The notes under the pieces: generated by a model | The model's database searches: none | Told to the model about the DNA's origin: nothing | The model's input: the letters and a program-made list of their open reading frames with translations, nothing else | NCBI RefSeq assembly: GCF_901709675.1 | Contig: NC_051092.1 | Coordinates: 12,274,491 to 12,338,490, forward strand | Direction: 5' to 3' | Length of the DNA stretch: 64,000 nt | DNA from: Syngnathus acus | Taxonomy: Eukaryota > Chordata > Actinopteri > Syngnathiformes > Syngnathidae | In this document: piece after piece, positions 49,283-60,600 of the stretch | Layout of the letters: each line of letters opens with the position of its first letter | How positions within the stretch are numbered: position 1 is the stretch's first letter | Program-made: the position numbers and the translations under genes

Positions 49283-51029
49283 ATGGCATTTTCTCTTCGC
49301 TTAACGTCTCTCCTTTGTGGGATCAGTGGACTGTTGACTGGAGTCGTAAGTCAAAATCTCAATCACTGACTTAAATTAATGTTCAGTATTGTGTTTTGTG
49401 CATTTTAGGGCTGCAGCTATTAATTATTTTAAAAATCTATGTCTGTCCATTAAAGTGTCTTTTATGAGTTCCTTTAATTCTTAGAATGTCAGAAAATTGA
49501 CAACATCCTTGACCATTGTTTTCCAAAGTAAAAGCGGATGCAAATGCCTCATTTTTAATATATATATATATATAGATATATATATATGTACCAGCTCTGG
49601 TTCGAATAAAACACAAATCTGAGAATATTTAGAAAAACATTCTTAAATTCTGAGGGGTTGAAAATGTTCAAATAAAACAAATTCTCAGTGGTTATTCGAT
49701 TATGAGAGAATGTATTGATTCATTTGCTAACTGATTATTTTGCAATTTGCTAAACCTTTGCACTACTAATATTGGTGTCTTCATTTGTGTCACTGTTCTG
49801 TAGTCTGATTTTGTGCTTTTGTTCTTCACAGTGGTCTTTCCCAAAGGTCAAGAACCAAGGTTAGCAGTGCAAGCTCAATACTTGTCAATTCCTCTTAAAA
49901 CAGCAATTGTTTTGCAGATAAAGATTGCCCCAAAGGCTGGACTCGCTTGGACTGTCACTGTTACATCTACCAAGCTCATGAGAGGACCTTTGCAGATGCA
50001 GAGGTACGGCAAAAAAAATATTTTATCAAATGTCTAGCGAATCCGAACAAGTAAAAAAAAACGTATGACTCTTTTATTCATCAGAGCGTCTGCAACATTC
50101 TTGGTGGCAATCTTGTTTCCATCCACAACGCCCTGGAAAATGCCTTTGTTCTGGAACTGATTCGAGCGGGCGGTAACACTAGCCCCATTTGGATTGGACT
50201 CACTGATGCAATTGAGGTGAAAGATTGACCAGAACAAATGTTTTGACTAAATCCTGTCACTTGTGTACAGTAGAACTATTTTCACCACATGTACCAGATG
50301 TAGATTTAAGGTTTGTATTGATGTTGACAACATCCGCACCCAGCTCCTCTCCTCTTCTGGCCCCTCCACTTCACCTCCACCCCCCTTCCTTCCACCCGGG
50401 ACAGTCCAGCCTCTCCGCTGCTTCTCCCCTATCTTGCAGTCGGAGGTAGATGACATCATCAAAAAGTATGGGCGACCGGGCCTTCTGCCATGCAGCCCCC
50501 ACACTGTGGAACTCCCTCCCCGACCACCTAAGAGCACCCCAATCCACTGACTCTTTCAAAACCGGACTTAAAACTCACCTCTTTACTCTAGCATTTCCGT
50601 AATTCCTGTTCTCATATCCTGGTTGTCGTCCAGTTGTTTTATACTTGTCCTTGCTTTGTTTTCTTGTTTTTACTTGCCATGTAGCACTTTGAGATTCCCC
50701 CGAATGTAAAGTACGTTATAAATATAATTTATTATTATTATTATTATTATTCCAGGAAAATCACTTCATATGGACTGATGGCTCAAAGCGGGATTTCTTT
50801 CCTTTTGCGGCTTCAGAGCCCAATAACTCTGGTGACTGCATCGAGTTATATGAATTTAGTAAGTAAATGTCAGAAAATCAAATCAGAATCAGTGATTACA
50901 TTTGGCTAAGAATTTAATGCTTTAAAATGTTATCTCTTACTTCTTGCAGGTGGACTTTGGGATGATACAGGCTGCGCAAGACCATTTCCATATGTTTGCA
51001 TTAGAGATGTGATCCCTTCCAGCCATTAA
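49283..51029 (+). CDS. Secreted C-type lectin C
   Basis: Tandem duplicate of lectin B, 163 residues. Exons: 49283-49345 (signal peptide MAFSLRLTSLLCGISGLLTG), 49832-49859, 49918-50003, 50085-50216, 50756-50858, 50950-51029. Landmarks: KDCPKGWTRLDCHCYIY, GNLVSIHNALENAF, IWIGLTDA, FIWTDGSKRDF, SEPNNSGDCIEL, GLWDDTGC and PYVCIRD. It is the only one of the three with a clear EPN tripeptide, which in this family predicts mannose-type ligands; the WND site reads WDD. The acceptor of exon 5 directly follows an L2 LINE tail. AATAAA lies at 51084-51089, about 55 bp past the stop codon. Confidence 0.9.
49556..49590. repeat. (TA)n microsatellite in lectin C intron 1
   Basis: Run of ta dinucleotides broken once by a g. 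Confidence 0.9.
50250..50750 (+). mobile_element. 3' fragment of an L2-type LINE in lectin C intron 4
   Basis: A plus-strand frame fragment reads like the C-terminal end of a LINE reverse transcriptase (SFKTGLKTHLFTLAFP type) near 50550-50600. It is followed by the typical L2-like tail tagcactttgagattccccc, ttataaatataatttattatt and an (att)n run. The fragment is 5' truncated. Confidence 0.75.
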
Positions 51030-51254
51030 ACAACCCTCTAATCCTCCTGTCTTCTGTCGCGATTGAGCTGATCATCACGACTCAATAAAATGATACATTA
51101 CCAAAAAATGGTGGCTCTTACTGGGTTTACTATCCACTCTACAAGGGATTAGTCAGAAGAATAATACTCAACCAGCTTCTAGCTAACAGTAGTTAGATAT
51201 GCAAAAGATTCAAGAAAAAAAATACATGAATAAAAAGATAAAGGTTTGATTCCG

Positions 51255-51675
51255 TTTCCAGAGTTTGCATGTTCTCCCCGTGCATTTGTGGGTTTTCTCT
51301 GGGTACTCCGGTTTCCTCCCATATTCCAAACAACATGTATCGTAGGGCCAATTGACCGCTCCAAATTGACCATAGGTGTGAGTGTCTACGTGAGCCCTGC
51401 AAATGGCTGACGACTGGTTCAGGGTGTTCACTGCCTGGGATAGGCTCCAGCATGCCCATGACTCTTGTGAGAAGCGTTTCAGAAGACAAATTTTCTGTAC
51501 CGCTTTGTCCCCACGGGGTCGCGGACGTGCTGGAGCCTATCCCAGCGGTCATTGGGCGGGGGACACCCTGAACCGGTTGCCAGCCAATCGCAGGGCACAC
51601 AGAGACGAACAACCATCCGCACTCGCACTCACACCTAGGGCAAATTTGGAGTGCTCAATCGGCCTACCAAGCACG
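51255..51675. repeat. Two facing copies of a common teleost interspersed repeat
   Basis: Plus-oriented copy about 51255-51485 (tttgcatgttctccccgtgc through gggataggctccagca) and an inverted copy about 51488-51675 (gtgctggagcctatcccagc through aatttggagtgctcaatcgg). Both are old and truncated. Confidence 0.8.
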
Positions 51676-51959
51676 TTTTCCTACATACTTTGGTCATGTT
51701 AAAAAATGTAACCTGTTTGTCACCTAGAGTGGTGCTCACTCTAACTTATTTTTGCAAGAACCACACGGGAGACAGTATGCCCTTTTTAAGCACTTGCAAA
51801 TGGAGAGTCATTTGTCGCTGTGCATACAGCGATGATCGAATGAGGTCTGACTCAGGCCTCTTGCAAGAGCATTTTTATTGAGAGAAACAGGGTGGGGGTG
51901 AGAGTGGACTGGATGGAGTTGAAGCCCTTGACCTCTAGTCAAAGCATAGCAAGGGGTGT

Positions 51960-52085
51960 TTTACGACGTTGTGTAGGACGGGACAAGTTAGGTTATTTAT
52001 TACAGGTTACATTCCAACATAAGCATAAAACTAATCTAGCTAGGTTTCTTTATTACAGGTTACATTCCAACATAATCATACGATC
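51960..52085 (+). repeat. Short direct duplication
   Basis: tttattacaggttacattcc plus aacataa occurs at about 51993 and 52048, a period of about 55 bp, in the 3' flank of lectin C. Confidence 0.8.
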
Positions 52086-52468
52086 AAGATAATCTGTAAA
52101 CCCTAACAACCTCTGTGAAATGGGTATGGTTCATGACATGCACTGTCATTAGAGTGATGTCAAGTTAATTGTTCATTCCTCAGTTGATTCTTGTCTGCTC
52201 ACATGTCTTTAAAAGTCTTTCTCCACAGTTTGGTGTATGTGTTGATGTGTTGGGACGCCCCAATTGGCCGTGCTGGGGGACAGCACACCTCTGAGTTATG
52301 AGCAGATGTAGCACCACTTTACGCACACAAAAATAACTGTCCACAAATACAGGGAAAGAGGCCTTTTCCACCCATTTTAGATGGGTCTCGATTGTATGCC
52401 TGAGATTTGCAAAGGTTCCCTGGATGCAACCACAAATTAACAATGAGTGTGCGATGCAGATGGTATTT

Positions 52469-53605
52469 TCAGGTGAAAAAGATTTCTCGTACAAGGCGCA
52501 TGTCATCATCACTGCCTTGATTTTCAGTCAAATGCTGCCTCTCAGTCTTTTCTGTCTGTTGTTTTGTGTCCTCCTCTTCCTCTTCCTCATGAGTGCTCCT
52601 GGCGTACGGAATAGTCTCCATCTCAGCAACATCCAAGTCTGTTTCTGAGACGCAGGTCTCTTGACATGCTGGCTTCCCCTCCTCTAAAGATACCAGCTTC
52701 CCTGTCTTCTTTGTTGAAGAGTCACTTTTTCCAGCAGCATCCTTCAGCTTGGACTGAACCTGTCATGAAGGGTCAGGTAAGACACCAAGTACGTTTTTGT
52801 CAATCTTACCAATTTTAAAGTTAATAATGCTTCTTATTGGAGGTAGATCCTGGACTGGATCCCAATCAAGCACATATACTGTATGAATGGAACCAAGACT
52901 CGAACAGAGAATCTTGATATACTAATGAAAGGCAGCTGCAGATATTTTGTGCATTTATTTCGCTGTCTTTGATACATACATACACATACATTCATTTAAA
53001 ATGATCATATAATAGTTGATCAAACGTCCATGCTTTTCCTTTTACTGTTTACCTTGTGCTGATGCATATTTGGTTTATCATTAATACAATGACATATACC
53101 AGTGTACATATCCATAACTTTAAATGTAACTTTCTTTCATAACCTCATCTCCAAATGATCTTATCCAATGAGCCAGTTGTTGTTGTTGTTTTTAATCAAA
53201 TATGGCCCTTGAACATAAAAACAAAACAAAAACTTTTGCCGCAATGTGTTGATATATCTAAATAAAGGAAAAGGAGGAAACGACGTCACCTCCAGGCCGG
53301 ATAGGGGAGTTATATGCTGGTCGCCAAGATATGCAATAGCTGCTTCAAGCAGCTCTTTCTCGTTCATGCAGTAATGAACTGCCCTAAAATAAACAAAAAC
53401 AACAACAACAAAAATCAACAATTTTAAAAAAGGACGGGGTTTCGATTCATGCTCAATTTTGACTCGATGACTTCGGATACCGCGCAGCTTTCTTCTTCCT
53501 TGTGGTCTTCAGTGACTGTTTGTCCTTCCCCTTGTTGTCCTTTTTGGACATCCACAACGGCAAAGCGCGGCGTCGCTCCAACATGTTGCCGTCGTTGTCG
53601 TCCAT
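52469..53605 (-). CDS. cyren: Cell cycle regulator of non-homologous end joining (CYREN/MRI)
   Basis: CYREN is a small, largely disordered nuclear protein that binds Ku70/80 and modulates end joining through the cell cycle (family knowledge). Three minus-strand exons join in frame: 53605-53481, 53383-53290, 52759-52469; 169 residues. An N-terminal Ku-binding motif is visible (LERRRALPLWM, about residues 9-19), followed by a Lys/Arg-rich stretch (KTTRKKKAAR). The central AVHYCMNEKELLEAAIAYL matches the VYCMNEAEIVDVAL region of the human protein as I recall it. An acidic run (EEEEEED) leads to the C-terminal MRLVREIFFT, which corresponds to the XLF-like Ku-binding tail (human VREIFFS). Both Ku-binding ends are therefore conserved. 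An overlapping longer reading frame in exon 1 from 53636 was not chosen because it lacks these motifs. Confidence 0.9.
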
Positions 53606-53904
53606 TTCTGTTGTCTATGCGACAGCATTTGCTCATTTTGGGTTAGGGATTCCTTTTAATATTTATTTCCATGAGTAAAGGCAGTAGAAAAACAAACGCA
53701 TGCCACCTCAAAGGAAGTGACGGATGCGGAAGTGTTTTCAAACGTCATTTCCATAGTCTGAGCCGTCGCCATATTGGGGCGGTCATCGCACCCCCTTCAA
53801 GCAGTAAAAGTCAAACCAAAGAAACAATATAATATATAGTAGTGCAGTTTGACATAGCATTTTTGCAGCAGTCGTGGTGAGAGAATGAGTGAAAGCATTT
53901 CTGA

Positions 53905-54005
53905 AGCACTTTGAGATTCTCTTAAAAGGTAAAGTGCAATATAAATATAATTTATTTTTATTATTATTATTATTATTATCATTAGTATTATTATTATTAT
54001 TAATG
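53905..54005 (+). mobile_element. L2-type LINE tail
   Basis: agcactttgagattctctta, then aagtgcaatataaatataat and an (tta)n run: the same 3' tail as in lectin C intron 4. Confidence 0.7.
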
Positions 54006-56005
54006 TGAAAAGGTAGACAATTAAATGGCAACACCTCAGTGTATACAATGGTTGCTTTTTGGAGCAGACAAAAATACATTTAATAAACTTTATTTACATG
54101 CAAATTTAACACCTTGATGAACGATGACTATGTAAATTCGTGCAGTTACAGCAGTTTTTGGCAAAAAAAGAAAATACCCTTTTACATATTTACACACAAT
54201 TACATATTTGTTGATGTATCACAGCAAGCAATTTAAAACTATGCATTGTAAAAACCTTGGGAGAGGACTGTTTTATACATTATATATTTGGATTATCTGT
54301 CCTGTTGTCACACTATTATACTGTGTGAACGTATATGGTCTGGTAAATTCACCTTTCCGCTTAACGGCTTCATCACTACAAGGTTACTTTACTGGCTACG
54401 GGAGGGGAGGTCTCAGCATAAAAAAAAAACCTCTTGAATCTTGAATAGATCATTTTCAGAAAATTGTTCTCGCTATTTGATGTTACTTTAGTAACTTTAT
54501 AAAGGCATAAAATATACAGTAAGTACAATTAGTGGTAGGATTAATCTTGGGTTGCAATCTGTGCTGTGTAATTAAAACTGCAAAGTCTAGCACACACACG
54601 CATCAACACAAACACGCACTATTAGTTCAGCATTTGATTAGTTGTATAAAGTAGTTTTCCATTTTATTGCCTGTTTACGACTCATATTTACTTACATTTT
54701 TATCATGAACTCTCTTCATGATACAAACTGTGACTTTTTTGCTCCAAAGCGCTCAGTCACTCAGGCTTTTTAATCACACCGCTAAAGCCCCTTGCGACAA
54801 GTGCTTAGGCCTTGATTGCAAAGAGCAGCTTTGGCAATTGGACGAAATTAAAGAGTGAAGAAGGGAAAAGGGAACACAACACGGTCCAATAAAACTCTTG
54901 ATGCCATAACTGAAATATTGAACTACTTCTTTTGTAAATGTGCCTCGACCACTGACCTAAATATTCCCATCGTTGACCCTTTTTGGCACCCAACACCAGT
55001 TAGTGGGTGACATAGTTTACATATAATTTTACCCCCAATTAACACTAGCACATTGTCCTCATACTAAAAACCAGTTTAAATGAAATATGAATGCGAACAT
55101 TTAAAAGAAGCCCCACACAGGGCTGCTCATCCTTCTCCAGGCTTGCTGCCACATGCACAGATCAGCCTGGACTATAAGAAGATTTTGGTTTTTTTCTGCC
55201 ACCCCAAATTTGTGGGTCAAACATGATCAGGGGAAAAAAAATCATCTAAATCATGATTCCTTGCTGTCAAATCAACCGTTACAACTTTCTGATACAAACG
55301 AATATGTTGACATACTTTATTTCATGTTGTTTTATATTACATTGTGTGTTAAATGTTGCTCATTCGGCATCCATTGCAGCCCGGTCGTCCCCCCCATCTG
55401 CGGTCCCTTCTCAAGATTTCTCATCTACCCAATCTGTGTTTTTGGAGTATTTCCTTGCCTTCATGTGGATTATGATCAGGGTATGTCGAGAATATTTGTC
55501 AACTGTGGGCATGTGAAGCCCTTTGAGACGTGATTAAATGCTATATAAATAAACATGACTGACTTGGCATACTACGTACAGGGGACATGTTAAAGCGGAA
55601 ATCAACCCCGCAAAATTCTTTTGTAATGATTTGTTCTGTGCAGCCCACCTCGTTGAAACACCGTGTTCAGATTGTTTCATTTGCGGAATATGTATTAAAC
55701 AGGCAAAATTAGTATTAGCTACCATGTCTGCTAATATACTGCAATTTCACTTTATAAAACATTTTATTTCTTTGCATTACATTCCTATTACTTTTGTTTT
55801 ATACAATAAAGTGCAATTTTTCTTCATTAAAAATGCCAGAAAAATGTTTTGTGAGAGGCTGGAATACATTGATTTGACCTGCAAGTAAATTGAGTAATGA
55901 GCTGGAATACATTCATGGCAAAATTGATTTGACCTGCAAGTAAATTGAGCTGTATATTGAAAGGCATTGTTGAGTGACCCGATTTGAACTGGACAAGCTG
56001 TAGGT
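54006..56005. other. Intergenic DNA between cyren and neto2
   Basis: No gene recognised. A weak LINE/SINE-like 3' tail (agccctttgagacgtgatta, ctatataaataaa) lies at 55515-55555, and a short duplication (gatttgacctgcaagtaaat) at about 55873 and 55928. Confidence 0.55.
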
Positions 56006-56302
56006 CAGAGGCGTAGCCAAGCCGGGGCGAGCCGGGGCGGCGCCCCGGTTAGGACTCCCTGCGCCCCGGTTGAAAAAAAAAAAAAAAAAAAAATCGAGCT
56101 TTTTCGATTCTTCATTTTCATGCCGTTTTTTTCTTTCGGTCTTGCGCGAATGTGCTTGCGCTATTCTATGTGCGCGATGTTATCCATTCACCGTTTGCCT
56201 CCCGGACGTTGTTTTAGCGATCAGCGAACGGCGTGGGTGATGTTCGATTTTTTTTCCTGTGGGCGTGCGCCCCTACTGGAAAAATTCCTGGCTACGCCTC
56301 TG
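56006..56302. mobile_element. hAT MITE, 297 bp
   Basis: Ends CAGAGGCGTAGCCAAG and TGGCTACGCCTCTG, with a perfect 8-bp target duplication ctgtaggt at 55998-56005 and 56303-56310. It contains gcgccccggtt repeats and an A20 run. Confidence 0.93.
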
Positions 56303-57600
56303 CTGTAGGTCAAAAGTTCAAACAAAAGAGTCACTTTCTCGTGGCTTCCTCCCAACAGGTGGCAAGCAGTCTAATCTTTCCGCTTGTCTTCTGGAGCTTA
56401 ACTCCACTTTTGATTACGGGTTTCTGCCATTGACCATCTGGCCCACAAACGCTGGTGATTGGCCATATGGCTCGAGGCACAAAGATTTAGGAAGTCGGGC
56501 GTGCTTTAATTTAAACGGGGTGTCTCTGTTAGGCTTTCAGGATGAGTGATTTGATGATTTGTTGATCACACCAGTGAAAACCACCGAAAGAAGGTCTAAT
56601 GAAAAAAAAACTTGGTAAAATGTTGTACATGTAACCGTTGGCGAAATTGACCTTGTGCAAATTGTCCACAATAAACACAAACGATTGCAGTACATGTTTT
56701 CTGTTGTATTAAAAATAAACAGCCTCTAAATATGGAGAATCAACTGTTTTTCATCGAATGAAAATGAGGTGTCATGGAACGCGTTTGACTTTGTGAAAAT
56801 GAATTGACACGCTGTTGTGTCGTCCACACACAAGCGGCTTTGAACAACGCACCGCGTTTCCCACAGCCACACAAGGATTGTGTCTCACTTTTGATCTCTT
56901 AGTTCATCAGCGTCTGCTTTCTAGGCACCTGATTACATCACACCCAGCAGGCAAGACACCATCGGGGGTTGCCGTGGAGACGGCACTGGTCCTTAATGCC
57001 TCTTGGCTTACTCTTGTTTTGAACTTTGCGTACTTTCGCTCATGTTAAGAGTAGATTTCCCGCGTTGGCAGCTGCAGTGTCACATCTGGCGTTCATACAA
57101 ACTCTATCTAGAAGTCTCACACGCTTTTTCTTTGCATCTCCAATGTCAACCAGCTCTCATCAGTTACAACAAGTTGCTTTTAAACACAATAATGATACAT
57201 CACTATGTGAGGTCCTATTATCACACTTATATCTGTAATAATGTCTGTTGCTCACAAAAATCATCAAAAGGTCGAATAAGATAATGCCCAAGTACAGTAT
57301 TGGTCTTGTGGCACATGCGCGATGATCGCTCTCTCCCTCAAGCTCCAATTCAGTCTTAAGCCCCTCTTGTGCCCCCCCCCCCCCCTTGCTTTTCATCTCC
57401 AAACTGATGTGCTGATTCAGTATCTCGATTTGTGATGTGCAAGCTTCAGTTCCTCCCAGCAGGGAGCACGTATACTGGTATCGGGAACTATTCGGAGGAA
57501 AACCCGCCTTCATCATTCACGCATCAAAGACATTGATGTCAACATGTCGATTGTCGCTCTGGTTTTTGCATAAAAGCCACCAAAACTCCCAGCAGAGAGG
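56303..57600. other. neto2 upstream region
   Basis: No coding exon recognised. A C16 run lies near 57371. The neto2 5' UTR is expected just before 57601. A cataaaag motif at 57568 is too close to the ATG to be a confident TATA box. Confidence 0.4.
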
Positions 57601-60600
57601 ATGAATGTAGGTAAGATATTAATTATTTGTACTTTTTTGTTCAATTAAATTAGGGCAGTTTCTAAGTAGCTTCTTTCAGCTTCTCATTTGCATAGCCTTG
57701 AGCTCAGGATTTATGTGTTAAATTACAGCAGTATTGTGTTTTCCCCCAAAATGTTCTGGTGCCTTTTTTTTGTTGCTAATGTTAAAAAAGTAAAGTCAAT
57801 GATATCATATATTAATGCACTGAAAAAAGGAACAAGACTGTACTGCAAGATTAAACAAAATAAAAAGAAAAGGAAGTCAATCTTTTTTATATGAGAATAA
57901 AAACAGCACCAATAAGGGAACCAATAACAAGGGTGAAAACTAGCTGCAGTTGGCATGTTAGGTTCACTGAAGACTCTAAATTAAGTCATCTGGGATAGGC
58001 TTCAGTTTACCTGTGACCTTTACGAGTGTCACGACTCGCCCCCGGTCAGTCCATTATGTGTAGGTTGTCAATAGTTCTGTCAGTGTGTGTGCTCTCCCCT
58101 CCCTTCCTGTGTCGACTCTCAATCTATGTACTAATCACGGTCATCTGCCTCTCATTACCTGTCGCGTATATAAGTCCTGTCTGCGTGTCACACCCCTGTC
58201 GGATTGTTCTCGTCTCGTCTCTCGTTCTTGTCTTTATCTTGTCTTTATCTTGTCTTTTTGTTCAGTTCTTCTCGTCCCTAGTCGAGCTTCCTATAGTCTG
58301 TTTTTTGAGTTCTCCAATAAACCCTGGTCCAAGCTGCATTTGGACGCCCAGCTCCATTTCCTTCGAGGACAACAGCAATAGAAAACAAATGGATAGATCA
58401 TAAGGCAAAAATAGACAACTGAGTGAGACTTGAGCAAACAGATGGCACAAGTGTTGCGTTTTTTATTCCTCCCTCCAGATCCTGGCCTGTCATATATATT
58501 CAGAACCAAAGACAACAAGTAGAGACAGACAAATCAATCTAAGTGTTGTCTGGTGGGACATTATTCTTTGTTTGTCCTCATAGACTGTTTCTGGCCTTCC
58601 TTTACAGTCTGGATGCTTCTCCTTTTCATCGAGGAGGGATTTCCTCGGGCTCAGAAGACTGCGGGTAAGATTGAAATCCGCTTCTATTGATGAATAGAGA
58701 TGTACATTATATTACACATGCCAAGAGTCTGTCTTTTTATATAATGTATATTGTTGCTCCCAGGGAAATGCTGTAGGCCCCTGGATAACATGAAAAAGTT
58801 ATGGAAATGTCAGTTCATCTCAAGACTCAAAATTTGCAAAAGCATTCCTGGCCAACTCACAGTCTAATACAGTGACTTGTGAAAAAAGTAAAAGTACCTC
58901 GCATTGATACCACTAGTACTTTTGATTCATAAAATGTCTCCCAAAGACAATGACAGATAATTTTTAAAAATACCTATTTATCCCAAGATAGAATTTTTCC
59001 TTGTAATTAATTGATGTTAATGACAATTTTCTACACTCATTTATAATTTCCATTCCCTTTCATGAAAAGGCAGCTATTGAATCAAGACCGAGCACTTGCT
59101 CTGCTAAAGACTGGCGCTTGTCACATTATGTACATATATCCAACCTTCCCTCGTGTCTTATGCTCTTTGTTGTTGTGCAGATGGTGCTTCTTCCAAAGGG
59201 CTCAAACCGTCTCAGTGGCCACCTCGTTCTCGCCACTGCGGGAATTGGATACGACACACAGACGGTGGCAGCTTTAGCTCCCCAAACTACCCTAAGACCT
59301 ACCCTCCCAACAAGGAGTGCCTATATGTGCTAGAAGGTAAAGTCGGGTCACCCCCTGTGCCACAACCAAAGTTAAAATACATTTGTGCAACCACTTCTCA
59401 CTCCATTTATTTTTACTTCACTCTAAAACTCACTTTTGTTCAATTAAGTTGTAGGTTATAGGTCACATTAAAGTTGGAAAAAGTTTCGCAATCATTTATC
59501 TTTGTTTCATTTTTTTTATGGCATTTGAACAGGGGTGTGTAAACTTTTTATACCCTCTTTGTCACTGAAGTTTAAAATACTATATGGAAACAGGTTCCAT
59601 CCCATTTCTACTCACTCTACCCCCAGCGCTCCCCCGGCAGAGAATCGAACTGCAGTTCGATAAGTCCTTCTACATCGAGGCGTCCTTCGAGTGTCGCTTT
59701 GACCACATCGAGGTGCGCGATGGCCCCTTCAGTTTCTCGCCGCTCATCAACCGTTTCTGCGGGACCACCTGCCCAGGCCTGGTCCTGTCCAGTGGCCGCT
59801 TCATGTGGATCCGCTTCTTCAGCGATGATGAACTGGAGGGGATCGGTTTCCAGGTCCGCTACAGCTTCACGTCAGGTGATCGCTTTTTAGCCATTTCACC
59901 TGTTGATTTTAGTGTTACTCAGAAAATTTTGTTATCCATGCTTTTTCTTCTGCCACATTTCTCAACCGATTTAAATCCGTTAAAAAAATAGTACTTTCTA
60001 TTTTTCAACATTTCAGTAATTCAGTTCATCCCACAGCATTTCAGCTAAGTGTTAACTTTTCAGCATTCATATTGAATTTCTACGCATGATCTTTTCTTCT
60101 TCTACAAGACCCGGAGTTCCATCTGCATGTGGGAGGACTCCTAAACCCCATCCCAGGTAGCTTATCAATGATTTATCTTTGAATGAAAACAGATTGCTGA
60201 GACTCCTACTCCTCCAGATTGTCAGTTTGAGCTGTCCGGGGCTGACGGCCTGATTCGATCCAGCCAAGTGGAAGAGGAGTACAAGGTCAATCCCGACCAG
60301 GCAGTGGACTGCATCTGGACCATACGTGCCCCGACTAACAACAAGGTGCAAGCCCTAGCTGCCTTTTGATGGTTCGCTATTCACAAATTAAAGAGGATGA
60401 TGATGGATTACGAATTTGAGTTCCTCCATGTTGTCATTACACGTAGATTTACCTGAGATTTCTGGAGTACCAGATGGAGAACTCCAATGAGTGCAAGAAG
60501 AACTTTGTGGCTATTTATGACGGAAGCAACGCCATTGAGGATCTCAAGGTCATTCACCAACGTGGTTTAAAATTGTGGATAGATGTTTTCACCACAATGT

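Larger units (their letters stand above)
43460..52300 (+). repeat. Tandem segmental duplication containing lectins B and C
   Basis: The upstream block at about 43460-43860 (ttctgcgctcagtgactgtc) matches about 48873-49283, and the downstream block at about 48060-48270 matches about 52140-52290 (actttctccacngtttggtg). The duplicated unit therefore included promoter, gene and 3' flank. The units now differ in length because different transposons inserted afterwards. Confidence 0.8.

Noticed and set aside
50263-50550. Pro-rich frame in lectin C intron 4 as an extra exon
   Set aside because: It is part of a truncated LINE; lectins A and B have nothing comparable, and the flanking splice sites do not support it.
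53424-53636. Minus-strand 70-residue frame overlapping cyren exon 1
   Set aside because: It is out of frame with the Ku-binding motif and with the downstream exons that match CYREN.
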